Notes: generated by a model from the letters alone, not told the origin. Shown: positions 25,745-35,597, counted from the stretch's first letter. The stretch: 64,000 nt of DNA from Endozoicomonas gorgoniicola (GCF_025562715.2 NZ_JAPFCC010000001.1:2932501-2996500); one strand, 5' to 3'. Program-made: numbers and translations.

Positions 25745-26207
25745 GATGACTCAGTTCAGCCTGCACCAGTGCCAGACGACCAGCGTCTTCCGCCTGTGCC
25801 AGCAGTTCACCCTGTAACTCTTCTTCGGTCATACCCTTGAGGGCATCCGCAAAATCATCGGCTTCTTTCTGAGCCTTGCGGGCTTCCGCTTCAATGGGCA
25901 GGGCTTTTTCCAGTTTCTTCGGTGGCTGGTGTGTCTGGTAATACGCCTGCACTTCAGCAAACTGCTCATCGCTCAGGGTGGGAAGGGCTTTGATTTCGTC
26001 GTCCTGCTTCAGTTTCACAAAGGCTTCCAGAGTCCATTCTGGTTCTGGGGCAGGCACTTCTGTTTTTTGTTCTTCACGCCCTGACTCGGCAGAACGTGCC
26101 AGCACATAGGCCGACTCCACCATGCGGGTCTCACCGGCTGGCACTGTGACCGAACCGATATGAACGTCGTTCTTTCCTTTGTTGTAAAAAGGGATTTTGC
26201 GATTCAT
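25734..26207 (-). CDS. Phage hypothetical protein after the capsid gene
   Basis: A 157-residue protein starting MNRKIPFYNKGKNDVHIGSV, with a short beta-rich N-terminal domain (VHIGSVTVPAGETRMVE) and a long Glu/Ala/Gln helix. The N-terminus resembles small head-decoration or tail-adaptor proteins that start with a strand and a Pro-Ala-Gly-Glu turn. The helix may be a coiled coil. It lies directly downstream of the capsid gene. Confidence 0.55.
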   Translation of the reverse strand: MNRKIPFYNKGKNDVHIGSVTVPAGETRMVESAYVLARSAESGREEQKTEVPAPEPEWTLEAFVKLKQDDEIKALPTLSDEQFAEVQAYYQTHQPPKKLEKALPIEAEARKAQKEADDFADALKGMTEEELQGELLAQAEDAGRLALVQAELSHRDE

Positions 26208-26249
26208 GGCTCCGTGTCCTTCTTTTTATTAGCTCATGGTTGTTAGCTG

Positions 26250-26280
26250 ACCCAACCCTGCGGGAGAAACAGGGTTGGGT
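26250..26280. other. Hairpin downstream of the capsid gene
   Basis: A perfect 11-bp stem ACCCAACCCTG / CAGGGTTGGGT with a 9-base loop, between the capsid stop and the next gene's start. There is no T-run on either side, so it is more likely an mRNA processing or stability element than a terminator. Confidence 0.5.
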
Positions 26281-26298
26281 TATAACCAGTCCTTTGGC

Positions 26299-28923
26299 TT
26301 AACGGTTGCTGAAGCTGTAGAACAGTACGGAGGTAAAGCGGCCGTACAGAGCCGGGGGCGTATCGATGGCGTTGTACTCTTCGCCATAGCTCTCTTTCGC
26401 GCCGGTCAGGTTGCCGTGTTCGTCCCTGGCTTCTACGGGTTCGGACATCATCCAGGGCTTGGCGACGGTGTAACTGGTGACACCCCGCTGCCCCATCAGA
26501 ATCCGTTCGTCACCCAGATCAATGCCGGGGGCATTGGTGCCAAAGGCAGGAATGGCTTTAACCCTGGTCAGGTCGCCGTCGTTGCTGGTGTCGGAACCGT
26601 CCCGGCGAGCCTGGAAGGTGAACTGCTCGGCATTGGTGCAGGTGTCGTTCAGGGTCGGGCTCATGAGCAGGAAGTTGGGCTGAACAAAGCGTTCACCGGA
26701 CAGAATCGCCTTGCGGCTGCCAATAGCCTGAATCAGGTTGTTCAGGTGAACTTCCTTCTTGGTGTCAGCGGGTACATCAGAGTCCACTTTCTTGACGTTG
26801 GTGGCGTAGCTGTAGCTGATTTTCACCGTACCGGCTGCGGATTTTGCCTGACCTTTTTCACTGACCAGCACCACATAACCAAGGTTATAGCTGGCGATGG
26901 CGTAGTAAGTGCCTGCGGGTTGCTTGTCGGAGCCGTCGTAAGCGGTTAACCCGTTACCGTTGTCAGTCACCTTAATCGGATTCATGGCGTCGCCGATCTG
27001 GTTGCCCTGAAGGTCAAAAACACGCTTTTCACGAACGATGGGGAACTCATCGGTCTTGTAAACACCACCGTCCAGAGTAACGGTTTCGTCAGCCTTGGCC
27101 TGAGCCTGGTAAGCGTCAGCCGCCCGCTGCATTTCGTTGGCAATGCGACGGCAGAGGATTTCACGCATCAGACGGGAAGCACTGGCCAGGTTACGGGCCC
27201 AGGCATCCCAGTTAATGCCTGCACTCTTGCTGAAGTGCATGACTTCGTTAGAGACATCAATGGCCAGTTTCACGGCATTGATATAAGCGGTGTGCATTCT
27301 CTGGCGGACACCGGCCTTCGGAATGGAGCCACGTTCAAACACAATGCCATCGTGACGGACACCACCGGTTTGACGTTCTTCATAAGGAATCTGGGTGGCA
27401 ACAGTAGCCGACGGGTCAACAAAGGTGCTGACCAGTTGCAGAACGTTCAGGTCTGACAGGGCTTCCCGAATCACTTCACGCTGGAAGCCCACCGGCAGAT
27501 CCACATGGTTCATATTGGTGGGGCCACCTTCGGACAGGGTGCGCACGGCGTTGGTGATCTTGTCGCCAAACTGAGCATCGAACACTTTCAGGACTTCTTT
27601 GGCGAACAGGGGCAGCTTCTTATCTTCCGCCAGACGAATCTCACCATTGAGGTAAGCACTGGTGCCGCGCAGCTGTTCGTGTTGCAGGCTTTGCAGGCGT
27701 GTGGCTTCGGAAGCGCTGGCGTTGCTGACCTGAACCCGTCCGGCAGGGGTGTTCACCGGGAAACCCATTTCAGACAGCTTGCGGGCGGTGGCCTGTTCGT
27801 TGGCGTGTTTGATTTCCCGTTCTGCCAGAGCCTTGATCTGGTCATCGGACATTTCCGGGGTGATCAGTTCGGACAGCTCTTTTTTCAGGCTGCCCTTAAC
27901 GCTGTCGTCCAGACCTTCCGCGCCCTCAATGGCTTCGGTCAGGACTTTCTTTTTGTTGTCTCTGGTTTCCTGAAGCTGCCGCGCTTTTTCGGTTTCAGCA
28001 TCGGCGGCTTCTTTCAGGATTCGTTTAACGTCGGATTCCGAGAGCGTTTTCGGCTTGTCTTTATTATCGCCAGTGCCACCACTATCAGGATCAGACAGAC
28101 CAGCAAAATCCTCATCCAGCTTGATGGTGAAAGAGCCACCCTTACCCGCCTTTTCAAACTCTTCAGACAGCTGGATAGCACCGCTTTGAACGGAGCTGAT
28201 AATAAGTTTTGCCTTGGCTTCATCCTTAATGCCTTCCAGCATCTTTTCAGCGAGCTGGACAAACTGAGTTTGCAGGTTTTCACCCAGTTTCTTTTCAGCC
28301 AGGGCTTTACGCATGGCTTTTAACAGTTCTTTCCACATGGTTGTATTCCCGTCGGTTTGTGAGAGTTGTCTGGCGAGTCGTTCGTGAATCGAAAGCGGGC
28401 CGGTGTCGGATTCAGCCAGCACCACACGATCCAGGTTCTTGACGTGGGGACGAACCACCAGGCCAGCGCCAAATAACAGCGGGCCATGTTCGTTGCGGTT
28501 TTCGTTGTCGACAAAGTTCTCGGTGTAATCCACTGAGAAATAACTGAAGCCCTTGTTCCTGACTGCATCAATGCCTAACGGGCTCCATTCAATCAGCGCC
28601 CTGAGCTTGTTGCCGTCCAGGCGCAGTTTGAGGATTTCCCCGGCACTGCCGTTCTCCGGTTTGTGACCAACATCAATAAACACGTCCTGGCCGTAGGTGC
28701 CAGAATCAAAGTTTTCGATCAGTTTGCGGAGTACGTCGTGGGTGATCTGGAAGCGACCGTATTCGGGATGCCAGAACGAACCGGTGCGGGTGAGTGTTTC
28801 CCAGCTTTTGGTCTTCCCTTCAACCAGGGAGAGAGCTGATTCGCTGAGAACCCGGTAACGGTGCTGCTGGTCGTCTTCTCCCAGCTGAATCCTCAGCATG
28901 GGAAAGGGTGGTGTTTTTATCAT
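26299..28923 (-). CDS. Protease-scaffold-major capsid fusion protein
   Basis: An 874-residue protein, likely starting MIKTPPFPMLRIQLGEDDQQ at 28923 (a TTG start at 28962 is also open). Residues 1-175 match the Mu-type prohead protease (I protein) domain, including HKPENGSAGEILKLRL and VDYTENF. Residues about 280-370 are a Lys/Glu-rich coiled coil, like a scaffold. Residues 430-874 are a capsid protein (MNHVDLPVGFQREVIREALS...). Protease, scaffold and capsid are therefore made as one chain and must be cut apart during assembly (inference from known fused capsids). A terminator lies just upstream. Confidence 0.75.
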   Translation of the reverse strand: MIKTPPFPMLRIQLGEDDQQHRYRVLSESALSLVEGKTKSWETLTRTGSFWHPEYGRFQITHDVLRKLIENFDSGTYGQDVFIDVGHKPENGSAGEILKLRLDGNKLRALIEWSPLGIDAVRNKGFSYFSVDYTENFVDNENRNEHGPLLFGAGLVVRPHVKNLDRVVLAESDTGPLSIHERLARQLSQTDGNTTMWKELLKAMRKALAEKKLGENLQTQFVQLAEKMLEGIKDEAKAKLIISSVQSGAIQLSEEFEKAGKGGSFTIKLDEDFAGLSDPDSGGTGDNKDKPKTLSESDVKRILKEAADAETEKARQLQETRDNKKKVLTEAIEGAEGLDDSVKGSLKKELSELITPEMSDDQIKALAEREIKHANEQATARKLSEMGFPVNTPAGRVQVSNASASEATRLQSLQHEQLRGTSAYLNGEIRLAEDKKLPLFAKEVLKVFDAQFGDKITNAVRTLSEGGPTNMNHVDLPVGFQREVIREALSDLNVLQLVSTFVDPSATVATQIPYEERQTGGVRHDGIVFERGSIPKAGVRQRMHTAYINAVKLAIDVSNEVMHFSKSAGINWDAWARNLASASRLMREILCRRIANEMQRAADAYQAQAKADETVTLDGGVYKTDEFPIVREKRVFDLQGNQIGDAMNPIKVTDNGNGLTAYDGSDKQPAGTYYAIASYNLGYVVLVSEKGQAKSAAGTVKISYSYATNVKKVDSDVPADTKKEVHLNNLIQAIGSRKAILSGERFVQPNFLLMSPTLNDTCTNAEQFTFQARRDGSDTSNDGDLTRVKAIPAFGTNAPGIDLGDERILMGQRGVTSYTVAKPWMMSEPVEARDEHGNLTGAKESYGEEYNAIDTPPALYGRFTSVLFYSFSNR

Positions 28924-28965
28924 CCGTCTTCTGTCGCCTGCAGGGCTGTACACAGTCGGCAACGA

Positions 28966-29020
28966 AAAAAGCCCGGAACTCCGGACTGGTTTGGAATCAG
29001 TCAGGAGTCGCCGGGCTTCG
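28966..29020 (-). terminator. Terminator between gene 29094 and capsid gene
   Basis: On the minus strand, AAGCCCGG...CCGGGCTTTTTT with an inner stem GACTCC/GGAGT and GACTG/CAGTC gives a long hairpin ending in a run of T. It would stop transcripts of the 104-residue gene before the capsid gene, so the capsid gene probably has its own promoter. Confidence 0.75.
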
Positions 29021-29093
29021 TATGCCTTCTTCGGTAGGTATCAGAATCTCAGGTTGTGGGCGACAGGGAAAGGGGGCGGGGTGTCGTTAATAA

Positions 29094-29408
29094 TTAAGTA
29101 GTTTGAGGTTGTGGGAACAGAAGATCCCTGAGAAGAGTAACAAGAGCTACAAGATCTTGTTCGGAGGCTGGATCAAGAGGCTGTCCACTCTGAAGCTTTT
29201 GTTGAATAGCTTTCATGTCAATCACACCAGCTCTAGCAAAAGGTCTAACTTTTATAAAACCCTTGAACTCATCAACAGTCAGGCCAAGAGGCTGAAGCAT
29301 CTGACCGAGTGCCTCATTGACTTTATCAATGTCATTATGGGCACATACCTTGTTATAAATATCTACAACTTGCTGTTCTTTTCTGTTCTGGGTACGTGTA
29401 TCAAACAT
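29094..29408 (-). CDS. Hypothetical helical phage protein
   Basis: A 104-residue protein starting MFDTRTQNRKEQQVVDIYNK. Fully helical in character, with an N-terminal basic helix and an acidic second half. It stands alone between two terminators (one after the head genes at 29484-29515 and one at 28966-29020), so it is a single-gene unit, perhaps regulatory. No family recognised. Confidence 0.55.
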   Translation of the reverse strand: MFDTRTQNRKEQQVVDIYNKVCAHNDIDKVNEALGQMLQPLGLTVDEFKGFIKVRPFARAGVIDMKAIQQKLQSGQPLDPASEQDLVALVTLLRDLLFPQPQTT

Positions 29409-29483
29409 AATTACTCCTGATTATAACAACCTGTTTTACGATGAGCCGGAGAAGTATAGATGAGAAATCAAAGTGGGAAAGGG

Positions 29484-29515
29484 AAAAAATAAACGCCCCG
29501 ACTGCGGCGGGGCGT
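29484..29515 (-). terminator. Terminator after Com-like gene
   Basis: Minus strand: stem ACGCCCCG / CGGGGCGT with a 7-base loop, then TTATTTTTT. It ends the terminase-portal-head transcript. Confidence 0.8.
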
Positions 29516-29597
29516 GAGAGGCTCTATGGCACAAAGGAGCAAAGCTTTGTAAGGCAAGTGCCAACCTCTTTAATTCACTATAGACAACCAGAATCCA

Positions 29598-29789
29598 TCA
29601 GTAAGGCAAATAACAAACCGGCACCCCTACCCACTTCTTGCACCGGCACAGCGCCTTACTCTCAAGCACTTTCACACACCGGGACCGAATAACCTCGCCA
29701 TCGAAAATCTTATGCCCACAAGTGCAGGTCACGGTTTCGATATCCTTCTTGCTGTCCACTGGCAACTGGTCACTGGAAACTGATTTCAT
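29598..29789 (-). CDS. Com-like zinc-finger protein
   Basis: A 63-residue protein starting MKSVSSDQLPVDSKKDIETV. The centre has Cys spacing typical of Mu Com-type zinc fingers (TCTCGHKIFDG...RSRC...ALCRCKKWVG). Mu Com activates translation of the mom gene by opening mRNA; no mom gene was seen here, so the target is unknown. Its ATG overlaps the head morphogenesis stop by 4 bases. Confidence 0.55.
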   Translation of the reverse strand: MKSVSSDQLPVDSKKDIETVTCTCGHKIFDGEVIRSRCVKVLESKALCRCKKWVGVPVCYLPY

Positions 29790-30850
29790 GGCAGGTCGTC
29801 CTCGTATTTATGCCGGATATCCTTCCATGGACGCTCTATATCGTTTTCTTTTAACAAGCCCTGATTCAGTGCCTGCACTTTCTTCTGACTGGCGAGTACC
29901 TGATATTGTAGCCCGCCCGCCTGGTTGTTCAGCCATTGAATGCGGTTTTCTCTGCCTGCTTTATCGCCCGCTGTCACTTCATCGAAGAAAACCACCTCTT
30001 CATAGGAGAGTGTATTGGGGTGCGCTGGCCATGGGCTTTTGCCTTGGGGGTAGACGCCTTTGCCGAGACCGTACCGGTTGACCGTTGCGTGCATATCGCA
30101 GATATCTGGCTCCGGGTGATTGGGTGAGAGCAGGAAGCATGTACCGATAACGTCTTCGTCTTCAAAAGCCGTGGACTGGTACGCCAGACCGTGGGCGCGG
30201 TTGATCTCAGTGCGAAACAGTCGCCGGGCATTATCGTAAGGGCTGCCCCTGCCAGTCATCAGCCCTTTCGTGGTGGCTCGCCCCATAGCGGAAGCGTCTG
30301 CCATGCGGATCTTCTTCTGCAAGTCAGCCGGTACGGCAGCACCACGGCGGATAAAGTCTTCTGCCGCCTGGCTGGCACTATTGCCCTGAATGATGGCGGA
30401 CTCTATGGTTCGCCCCATCACTTCCTTTGCATGGTTGTTAACCCGCCATAACCGATCCGACAATTGCAGCCCGTCTTCCGCCTGAAAAGCCCGTGCCATT
30501 CTGACCGCTTCTCCGGCCAGGTCGGTTAACCGTTCAGTGGCCATGCTGGCAGAAAAGGCTTGAGTGGCAACGGTGCTGGTCTGGGTCTGGAAACGGGTCA
30601 GCAGTTGTTCTTCCATCTGTCCCAGCTGGGTAATCACGTCGTCCAGTTGTCGGCGCAGGACTTGCAGATTGTTCAGTCTGACCAGCCCTTCACCGTCCGC
30701 CATCATGACAATACGCTGGCGTACTTCTGCAACGGCTTGTTGATAGAGTTGCTGCAACTCCTTCAGGGCTTCAGCGTCCAGTTTGTTGCCGTTTTTACGG
30801 GCCAGTGCGCTGGCTCGCTTGATGGCTGCCCGGCGTTCCGCTGGTGTCAT
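29786..30850 (-). CDS. Phage head morphogenesis protein (Mu gpF-like)
   Basis: A 354-residue minor head protein of the Mu F / SPP1 gp7 type. The N-terminus is a long helical region. The C-terminal domain holds the typical motif (RRLFRTEINRAHGLAYQSTA, then CDMHATVNRYGLGKGVYPQG and PWPAHPN). Sits between portal and capsid genes, and overlaps the portal stop (ATGA). Confidence 0.8.
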   Translation of the reverse strand: MTPAERRAAIKRASALARKNGNKLDAEALKELQQLYQQAVAEVRQRIVMMADGEGLVRLNNLQVLRRQLDDVITQLGQMEEQLLTRFQTQTSTVATQAFSASMATERLTDLAGEAVRMARAFQAEDGLQLSDRLWRVNNHAKEVMGRTIESAIIQGNSASQAAEDFIRRGAAVPADLQKKIRMADASAMGRATTKGLMTGRGSPYDNARRLFRTEINRAHGLAYQSTAFEDEDVIGTCFLLSPNHPEPDICDMHATVNRYGLGKGVYPQGKSPWPAHPNTLSYEEVVFFDEVTAGDKAGRENRIQWLNNQAGGLQYQVLASQKKVQALNQGLLKENDIERPWKDIRHKYEDDLP

Positions 30851-32244
30851 GAATTCCCGCCCCCGGATGAGATGGTGGTGGCACTTTCACTTTTTGGCGC
30901 ATTGCCGGGAGTGATGCTGACTTTGGGGGTTTTGTGGCTGCTCTCTTCTGGGTAGGGGCTGTTGCTATTGTCTTCTTCTTCCAGTTTGGCTTTGACTCTG
31001 GACACGTCTTCCCCCGCCGCTTCCCAGATCAGTTCCTGGGGCATACCCATAGCCTGTAGTTTTAAGGCCCGGTCGGCTTTCTGGTTCTTGGTTTCGGTGT
31101 TGCGTTCGGCAAATTCAATGGAGAAATCGTAAGCATCCGGGTTGATGCCCTGTAGCAACAGCTCCAGACAGAAACCTTCCCGGTAGGCTTCGCTGATCAT
31201 ATCCTGCAGGCTATCCACTTCCTGGAAGTAATCGCCTTTCAAATCTTCCAGCACATCACGGCTCAGGTCTTCGACGTAACCGAATAAGCCTTTCGGTGCG
31301 GGAGAGCCTGAGAAAAAGGTATCCAGCAGATAAGCGACGTCGGCTATCTGGTCAAGGTTGGCATCACCCTGGATAGCATTAACGGCACCTTTTTTATTCA
31401 TAAAGAAGTCGGTCTGGATTTGCCCGGCGTTGTTGTTCACCCTGGCTTCGTAAGCCTCCATTTCTTCGGCACTGTAACCTTCAAGAATATGGGCGAGCTT
31501 TTGTGGAGCCCGGTGCCGACGACGGATAACAAGGTCTTCTTCCGTCATGGTGAGCTTTTGCCAGATGGTGCGGGAGGCATCGAGATAAGGGCGACCCAGG
31601 CAACCCATGTCGTCAAAGTTATCTGGCTCCAGTCGTACCATGGTCAGTTGCCAGCGGGAGAAGCGTGCCAGTTCCCGCCAGGTCAGCGGGTCTACCTGTT
31701 TAAACGCCTGGCTCATGTCTTTAAAACGACCGTTTTCGTCTACTCTGGGAACAATGGTTTCAGACGGCATACGGATGCCGCCGCATACATGACGGTCATC
31801 GTTTAACACCCACTGTATAGGCAGGTTGCCTTCCATAGCTGCGCCACGGGCATCGGAAAACAGTTTCAACCGGTTGTTCAGCTGCACCCGTTGGCAGAAC
31901 TGCTGCCAGACTTTGATGATTCGTTTGTCTCTGGTGCCTTTCCACTTGAGCATTAACCCGCCTTTAGTGACATCACGGGCCATGCGTTTGTGTATCTGTT
32001 TGATGCGACCATCGACCTTATCCATATAACGCAGGTGCAGGATCGCCTGACGCAGGTCAGGGTCAACGTGCATCTGGTTATAAAGGTGCTTGATGCTGTT
32101 TTCCGGCGTTGCGATTCGACCTTTGCTGTTGTTCAGCCGGTCGTATTCGGCATTCATGGACAGAGCTTCTTTGTGCTGTCTGGTTTCTGCCAGCTGTCGG
32201 CGGTTAAACAGCCCTGAGCGATTAAAGCGATCAAGGATTTTCAT
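30847..32244 (-). CDS. Phage portal protein
   Basis: A 465-residue portal-like protein: helical N-terminus, HLRYMDKVDGRIKQIHKRMA, an acidic Ser/Pro-rich tail. It forms the dodecameric ring for DNA packaging. The order terminase-portal-head morphogenesis supports the call. It overlaps TerL and the head morphogenesis gene by 4 bases each. Confidence 0.75.
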   Translation of the reverse strand: MKILDRFNRSGLFNRRQLAETRQHKEALSMNAEYDRLNNSKGRIATPENSIKHLYNQMHVDPDLRQAILHLRYMDKVDGRIKQIHKRMARDVTKGGLMLKWKGTRDKRIIKVWQQFCQRVQLNNRLKLFSDARGAAMEGNLPIQWVLNDDRHVCGGIRMPSETIVPRVDENGRFKDMSQAFKQVDPLTWRELARFSRWQLTMVRLEPDNFDDMGCLGRPYLDASRTIWQKLTMTEEDLVIRRRHRAPQKLAHILEGYSAEEMEAYEARVNNNAGQIQTDFFMNKKGAVNAIQGDANLDQIADVAYLLDTFFSGSPAPKGLFGYVEDLSRDVLEDLKGDYFQEVDSLQDMISEAYREGFCLELLLQGINPDAYDFSIEFAERNTETKNQKADRALKLQAMGMPQELIWEAAGEDVSRVKAKLEEEDNSNSPYPEESSHKTPKVSITPGNAPKSESATTISSGGGNS

Positions 32245-33833
32245 AAGCCCCCCATCAGGCCGAAGGGCGACTGTCCCAACAGTTCAGCCCGGGTTTGGTT
32301 GCGGGTTGAGATAACGGTCTGTACCTGACATTCACCCCGAGTAACAAAAGCCCAGACCATGGCCATGAAGGCATCAAACAGGTCATCGCCCACGGAACGT
32401 TTCACCATTTTGTAACTAGCGTAGGCGTTTTTGGTGGGTACGGATTTGATATTGGTCAGCTGTCGGCAGAGTAACTGCATATCAGCCATTACGGGGTCAG
32501 AGCTTGGGTCATCGTCCATCATGGGAATCGCCACCCGGTTATTGTTGAACAGGCTGCGAACGGCTGAAGCCATCTGGTGTTTTGCCATGCCTTCAAAACG
32601 GATGGGAGAGAACGGCCATTCCGGCCAGGTGCTGGCGGTGGACTCGCCGTTACCAATGGCGCGCCGGTCGATGGTGGTCAGACCTTCCTGATAAAGGCGT
32701 TCACAAAGGATAGTTAACAGGCCGATTCCGTAAGCGTCACCCAGGGCGTAATCGGGCATAAAGTAACGCCAGTAACTGATCATATCCTGAAGGATGATGC
32801 CTTCATCGGTTCCCGCAGGCCAGGTACGGCAGAAGATGGGAACAACAAAGCCAGACAGTTCCTCACCCACTACTAATGACGACTTTGAAGCCGCCGGGTC
32901 TTCACCGTGGCCGGTGTGGTCGTAACCGAAACTGATCAGCCCCCGCTTTTTGTATTGCATACCGGGAACGGGTTCCTGAATTTTCAGTTGCCCGGCAACG
33001 CCCCGCACTTTGGCTTTTTGCAGCCACTTGTCCCAGATCAGGTTACGGGCAGCAACGTTTTTGCACAGTAGCTGACGCAGAAACTCTTCGGGTGAGAGCT
33101 GGTCCCGCATATCCATAATGAACTGTTCGTTCAGAATGCCCAGCTCGATGCCAAGGTAGCAGTCAACGATGGGCAGGATAACGTATTTGCCGGAATCCAC
33201 CATTTCCGAAAGGGTGTCGGCTCCTTTGAATACGCCGGTTATGCGGATAATGGGATTATTAACAGCGTTCTGGCTGGCACCCAGTCGCCGGGTTGCTCCC
33301 ATGGTCAGCAGGAAACGTGAGTACAGGCGATCCGGCGGCATATCGTCCACTTCTTCGAGAGAAGCAATGGTTAAATCAGAACCGTCCACCTGAGCCATGA
33401 TGCCATAGGCACCGGCTTTGCTGCGGTTGCTGAACTGGTAAGACGTATCGGAAATCTGTTTCCTTCCTCCTTTATAGAGAAGGAAGTTTTCCAGAATAGA
33501 AGAACGTCGGATAGCGTCAGTGTGATAGGACAGGTTGACGATGGATTGTGCTTCCCTGGGGGCAACGATGCCCAGCTCCTGATCGGAGTGGGTGGCGTTG
33601 TATTCCAGTATCCACATTTCTTTAACGGCGGTTTTGCCGGTTCGACGGCAGGAGAAATCAAGAGAGTTGTCGTGTTCGTCCATGTCGATCATTTTCAGGA
33701 TCTGCATGGCGTCCAGCTCGACGTTATGCACATGTTTGTGCCACATGGCATGGTCACCGGCATAACGCTGAATTTCACGCTCTGATACCTGACACAGTTC
33801 CAGCCGCTGGGCAGCGTTAAGACGTTGAGTCAT
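32241..33833 (-). CDS. Terminase large subunit
   Basis: A 530-residue packaging ATPase/nuclease. A Walker A-like motif SCRRTGKTA lies near residue 62, the Walker B region is LTIASLEEVDDMP, and the nuclease acidic residues are in ISFGYDHTGHGED and DYALGDAYG. Pumps DNA into the prohead through the portal. Overlaps the small subunit-like gene by 17 bases. Confidence 0.88.
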   Translation of the reverse strand: MTQRLNAAQRLELCQVSEREIQRYAGDHAMWHKHVHNVELDAMQILKMIDMDEHDNSLDFSCRRTGKTAVKEMWILEYNATHSDQELGIVAPREAQSIVNLSYHTDAIRRSSILENFLLYKGGRKQISDTSYQFSNRSKAGAYGIMAQVDGSDLTIASLEEVDDMPPDRLYSRFLLTMGATRRLGASQNAVNNPIIRITGVFKGADTLSEMVDSGKYVILPIVDCYLGIELGILNEQFIMDMRDQLSPEEFLRQLLCKNVAARNLIWDKWLQKAKVRGVAGQLKIQEPVPGMQYKKRGLISFGYDHTGHGEDPAASKSSLVVGEELSGFVVPIFCRTWPAGTDEGIILQDMISYWRYFMPDYALGDAYGIGLLTILCERLYQEGLTTIDRRAIGNGESTASTWPEWPFSPIRFEGMAKHQMASAVRSLFNNNRVAIPMMDDDPSSDPVMADMQLLCRQLTNIKSVPTKNAYASYKMVKRSVGDDLFDAFMAMVWAFVTRGECQVQTVISTRNQTRAELLGQSPFGLMGGL

Positions 33834-34806
33834 CCAGCACCTCGGCTTCTATATCCTTGGGTGGTTCGTCACCGTCTTCCTGCCGGTGTTCGATCAGTAC
33901 CGGGTCCTGATTAGCACGCAACTGGGAACGGGCAATCATGGAACGCAGGTCAGTCACCTGCTTGTCCATCTTGTTGCGGTATTCAATGGCGGACTCTTTT
34001 TCTTCCTCTTCCTGCTGCAACTGACCTTGCTGGATGCCCTGATCCACCTGAACTTTTGGTGTCATGTTCAAATCAGCCAGTGACAGGTTATTGCGGCTGA
34101 TCATATCCATCAGAGGTTTGAGCAGTGGATGAGCCCGAACCTCTTCTATGGTTTTCCATTCGTTGCTTTCGGGGTCCTGGTAACGACCGATATTAAAGCC
34201 GCCTTCTTTATCAAAGCCGTAAACCGGGTTACGCAGTGTGACACCATCGGCAATCAGGGCTTGCAGGATGTCCTGCATAATCGCCATAAAGTTCGCCTGG
34301 TTAATGGCATGAAGGTCTTGAAGGGCAGAAGGATCGCCGGATTCGATAGCAACCAGGCAGCGCAACATTAAATCGGATCGTTTCAGGCAGGCGATTTGCT
34401 GCGCACAGTAATCACGGTCAACATCACAGGTTTTGCAGTGCGGGTATTTGTCTGGTTTGGCAGGAAAGTACATGGCGGTCTTTGCCGACGCACCATGCTT
34501 CATGGCATTGAATCGGGTTATCCGGGCTTCCTCTGGCGTAGGGTGGCCAGCAAGGTTAGCAGCAGATGCCGACCTGCCTTTTTGGGTCTTGGGTCCCGTC
34601 GCTTTCAGATGGGCATTGAACAGCCCAACCTGCCAATGAACTTGAGGGCATTCGTTCCCGCAGTCGGGGCAGTCTGAAAAATATCGAAACGGATGCGCAC
34701 GCTCCGGAGCAGGTTCCGTGCGTGTCGGTTTGGCATCAAATGTCTTTTTACAATCAGCACAGCGAAAGGTCACCGAACCCGCTGGCTCAACAGGCACTGG
34801 TTTCAT
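33817..34806 (-). CDS. Terminase small-subunit-like protein with zinc ribbon
   Basis: A 329-residue protein. Residues 1-60 hold two Cys pairs of a zinc ribbon (FRCADCKKTF ... SDCPDCGNECPQV). Residues 80-110 have the TRFNAMKHGA motif seen in small-terminase-associated proteins, followed by another Cys cluster (CKTCDVDRDYCAQQ). The C-terminal half is helical and Gln/Glu-rich. Position before TerL supports a role in recognising phage DNA. The family name is not certain. Confidence 0.6.
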   Translation of the reverse strand: MKPVPVEPAGSVTFRCADCKKTFDAKPTRTEPAPERAHPFRYFSDCPDCGNECPQVHWQVGLFNAHLKATGPKTQKGRSASAANLAGHPTPEEARITRFNAMKHGASAKTAMYFPAKPDKYPHCKTCDVDRDYCAQQIACLKRSDLMLRCLVAIESGDPSALQDLHAINQANFMAIMQDILQALIADGVTLRNPVYGFDKEGGFNIGRYQDPESNEWKTIEEVRAHPLLKPLMDMISRNNLSLADLNMTPKVQVDQGIQQGQLQQEEEEKESAIEYRNKMDKQVTDLRSMIARSQLRANQDPVLIEHRQEDGDEPPKDIEAEVLDDSTS

Positions 34807-34848
34807 GCTGACATGGTTTCATTCAACCCGCGACAATGAAAGGGAGGG

Positions 34849-35358
34849 CTATGTCGTACACCGGCGTTTGCTTGCAATTCTTTGAACCGTGCGCAGGCTG
34901 ATATCAATGTTCATTTCTGCCTTCAGATACTTTTGTATATCCGCAGGGTTTTTGCCTTGATTCGCTAACGACCGGATAACACGGTTCCTTTGATAACGCA
35001 GGAAGCGCTCATACCTTGGCACAGTTACCCGAATAGAGCCGTTTAATTCAGCGCCTTGGTCATGTGACTGGTCCAGTATTTGCCAAACTTCCAGAAATGC
35101 CTCAGTCCCGATAGCCGATGCTACATTACACCAGGTGCGGGAAACCCCCATTGCTGCAAGTTCTGAAAGCGAAGCAGGCGAGTTTTCCGGTAAGCAAACT
35201 TCAGAATCAGTGCAGATATTCAGGTACCCACCCCCCTGCAGGGGAGGGTGTGAATGTTTATGCCGAGCCCCCACCCCTTCCGGAAGCAGTGGTATTTGCA
35301 GGTGTTCGTCCTTGTATTTCTGATTTGTACTGCGCTTTACGTCCTGTTGAGCGTCCAT
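34849..35358 (-). CDS. HTH-containing phage protein (packaging/late region)
   Basis: A 169-residue protein. The N-terminal 60 residues are Gly/Pro/His-rich and probably disordered. Residues 110-165 contain a helix-turn-helix-like end (IQKYLKAEMNIDISLRTVQR). It could activate late genes or be a small terminase partner. It is the first gene of the packaging operon. Ribosome site GGGAGATC before the ATG. Confidence 0.5.
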   Translation of the reverse strand: MDAQQDVKRSTNQKYKDEHLQIPLLPEGVGARHKHSHPPLQGGGYLNICTDSEVCLPENSPASLSELAAMGVSRTWCNVASAIGTEAFLEVWQILDQSHDQGAELNGSIRVTVPRYERFLRYQRNRVIRSLANQGKNPADIQKYLKAEMNIDISLRTVQRIASKRRCTT

Positions 35359-35597
35359 AAGTGTCTGATCTCCCGTAGTGTGTAAGTGCCTGAACTGCGC
35401 ATAAGGGGATAGTACGCAGTTGGGCAGTTCTCATCCGTGAGACGTTTTTGGTTGTTTTAAAGGCCAGTTTCCAGAATGTCCGGTATCGTCCGGAAAGCTC
35501 CGGTTTTAGTGGGTTTTGAAATATCTCCAGATCCCGCCTATATCAGTTCTGTTACCCTGTTGTTCCATGGAACCGTGTTTTCAGGTGGTTCAGATAT
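35359..35597. promoter_or_regulatory. Late (packaging) operon promoter region
   Basis: A 239-base gap with no gene. It holds a perfect 12-bp palindrome GTTCCATGGAAC (35562-35573) and the pair CCGGAAAGCTCCGG. It probably contains the promoter of the minus-strand packaging operon. The activator is not known. Confidence 0.45.
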
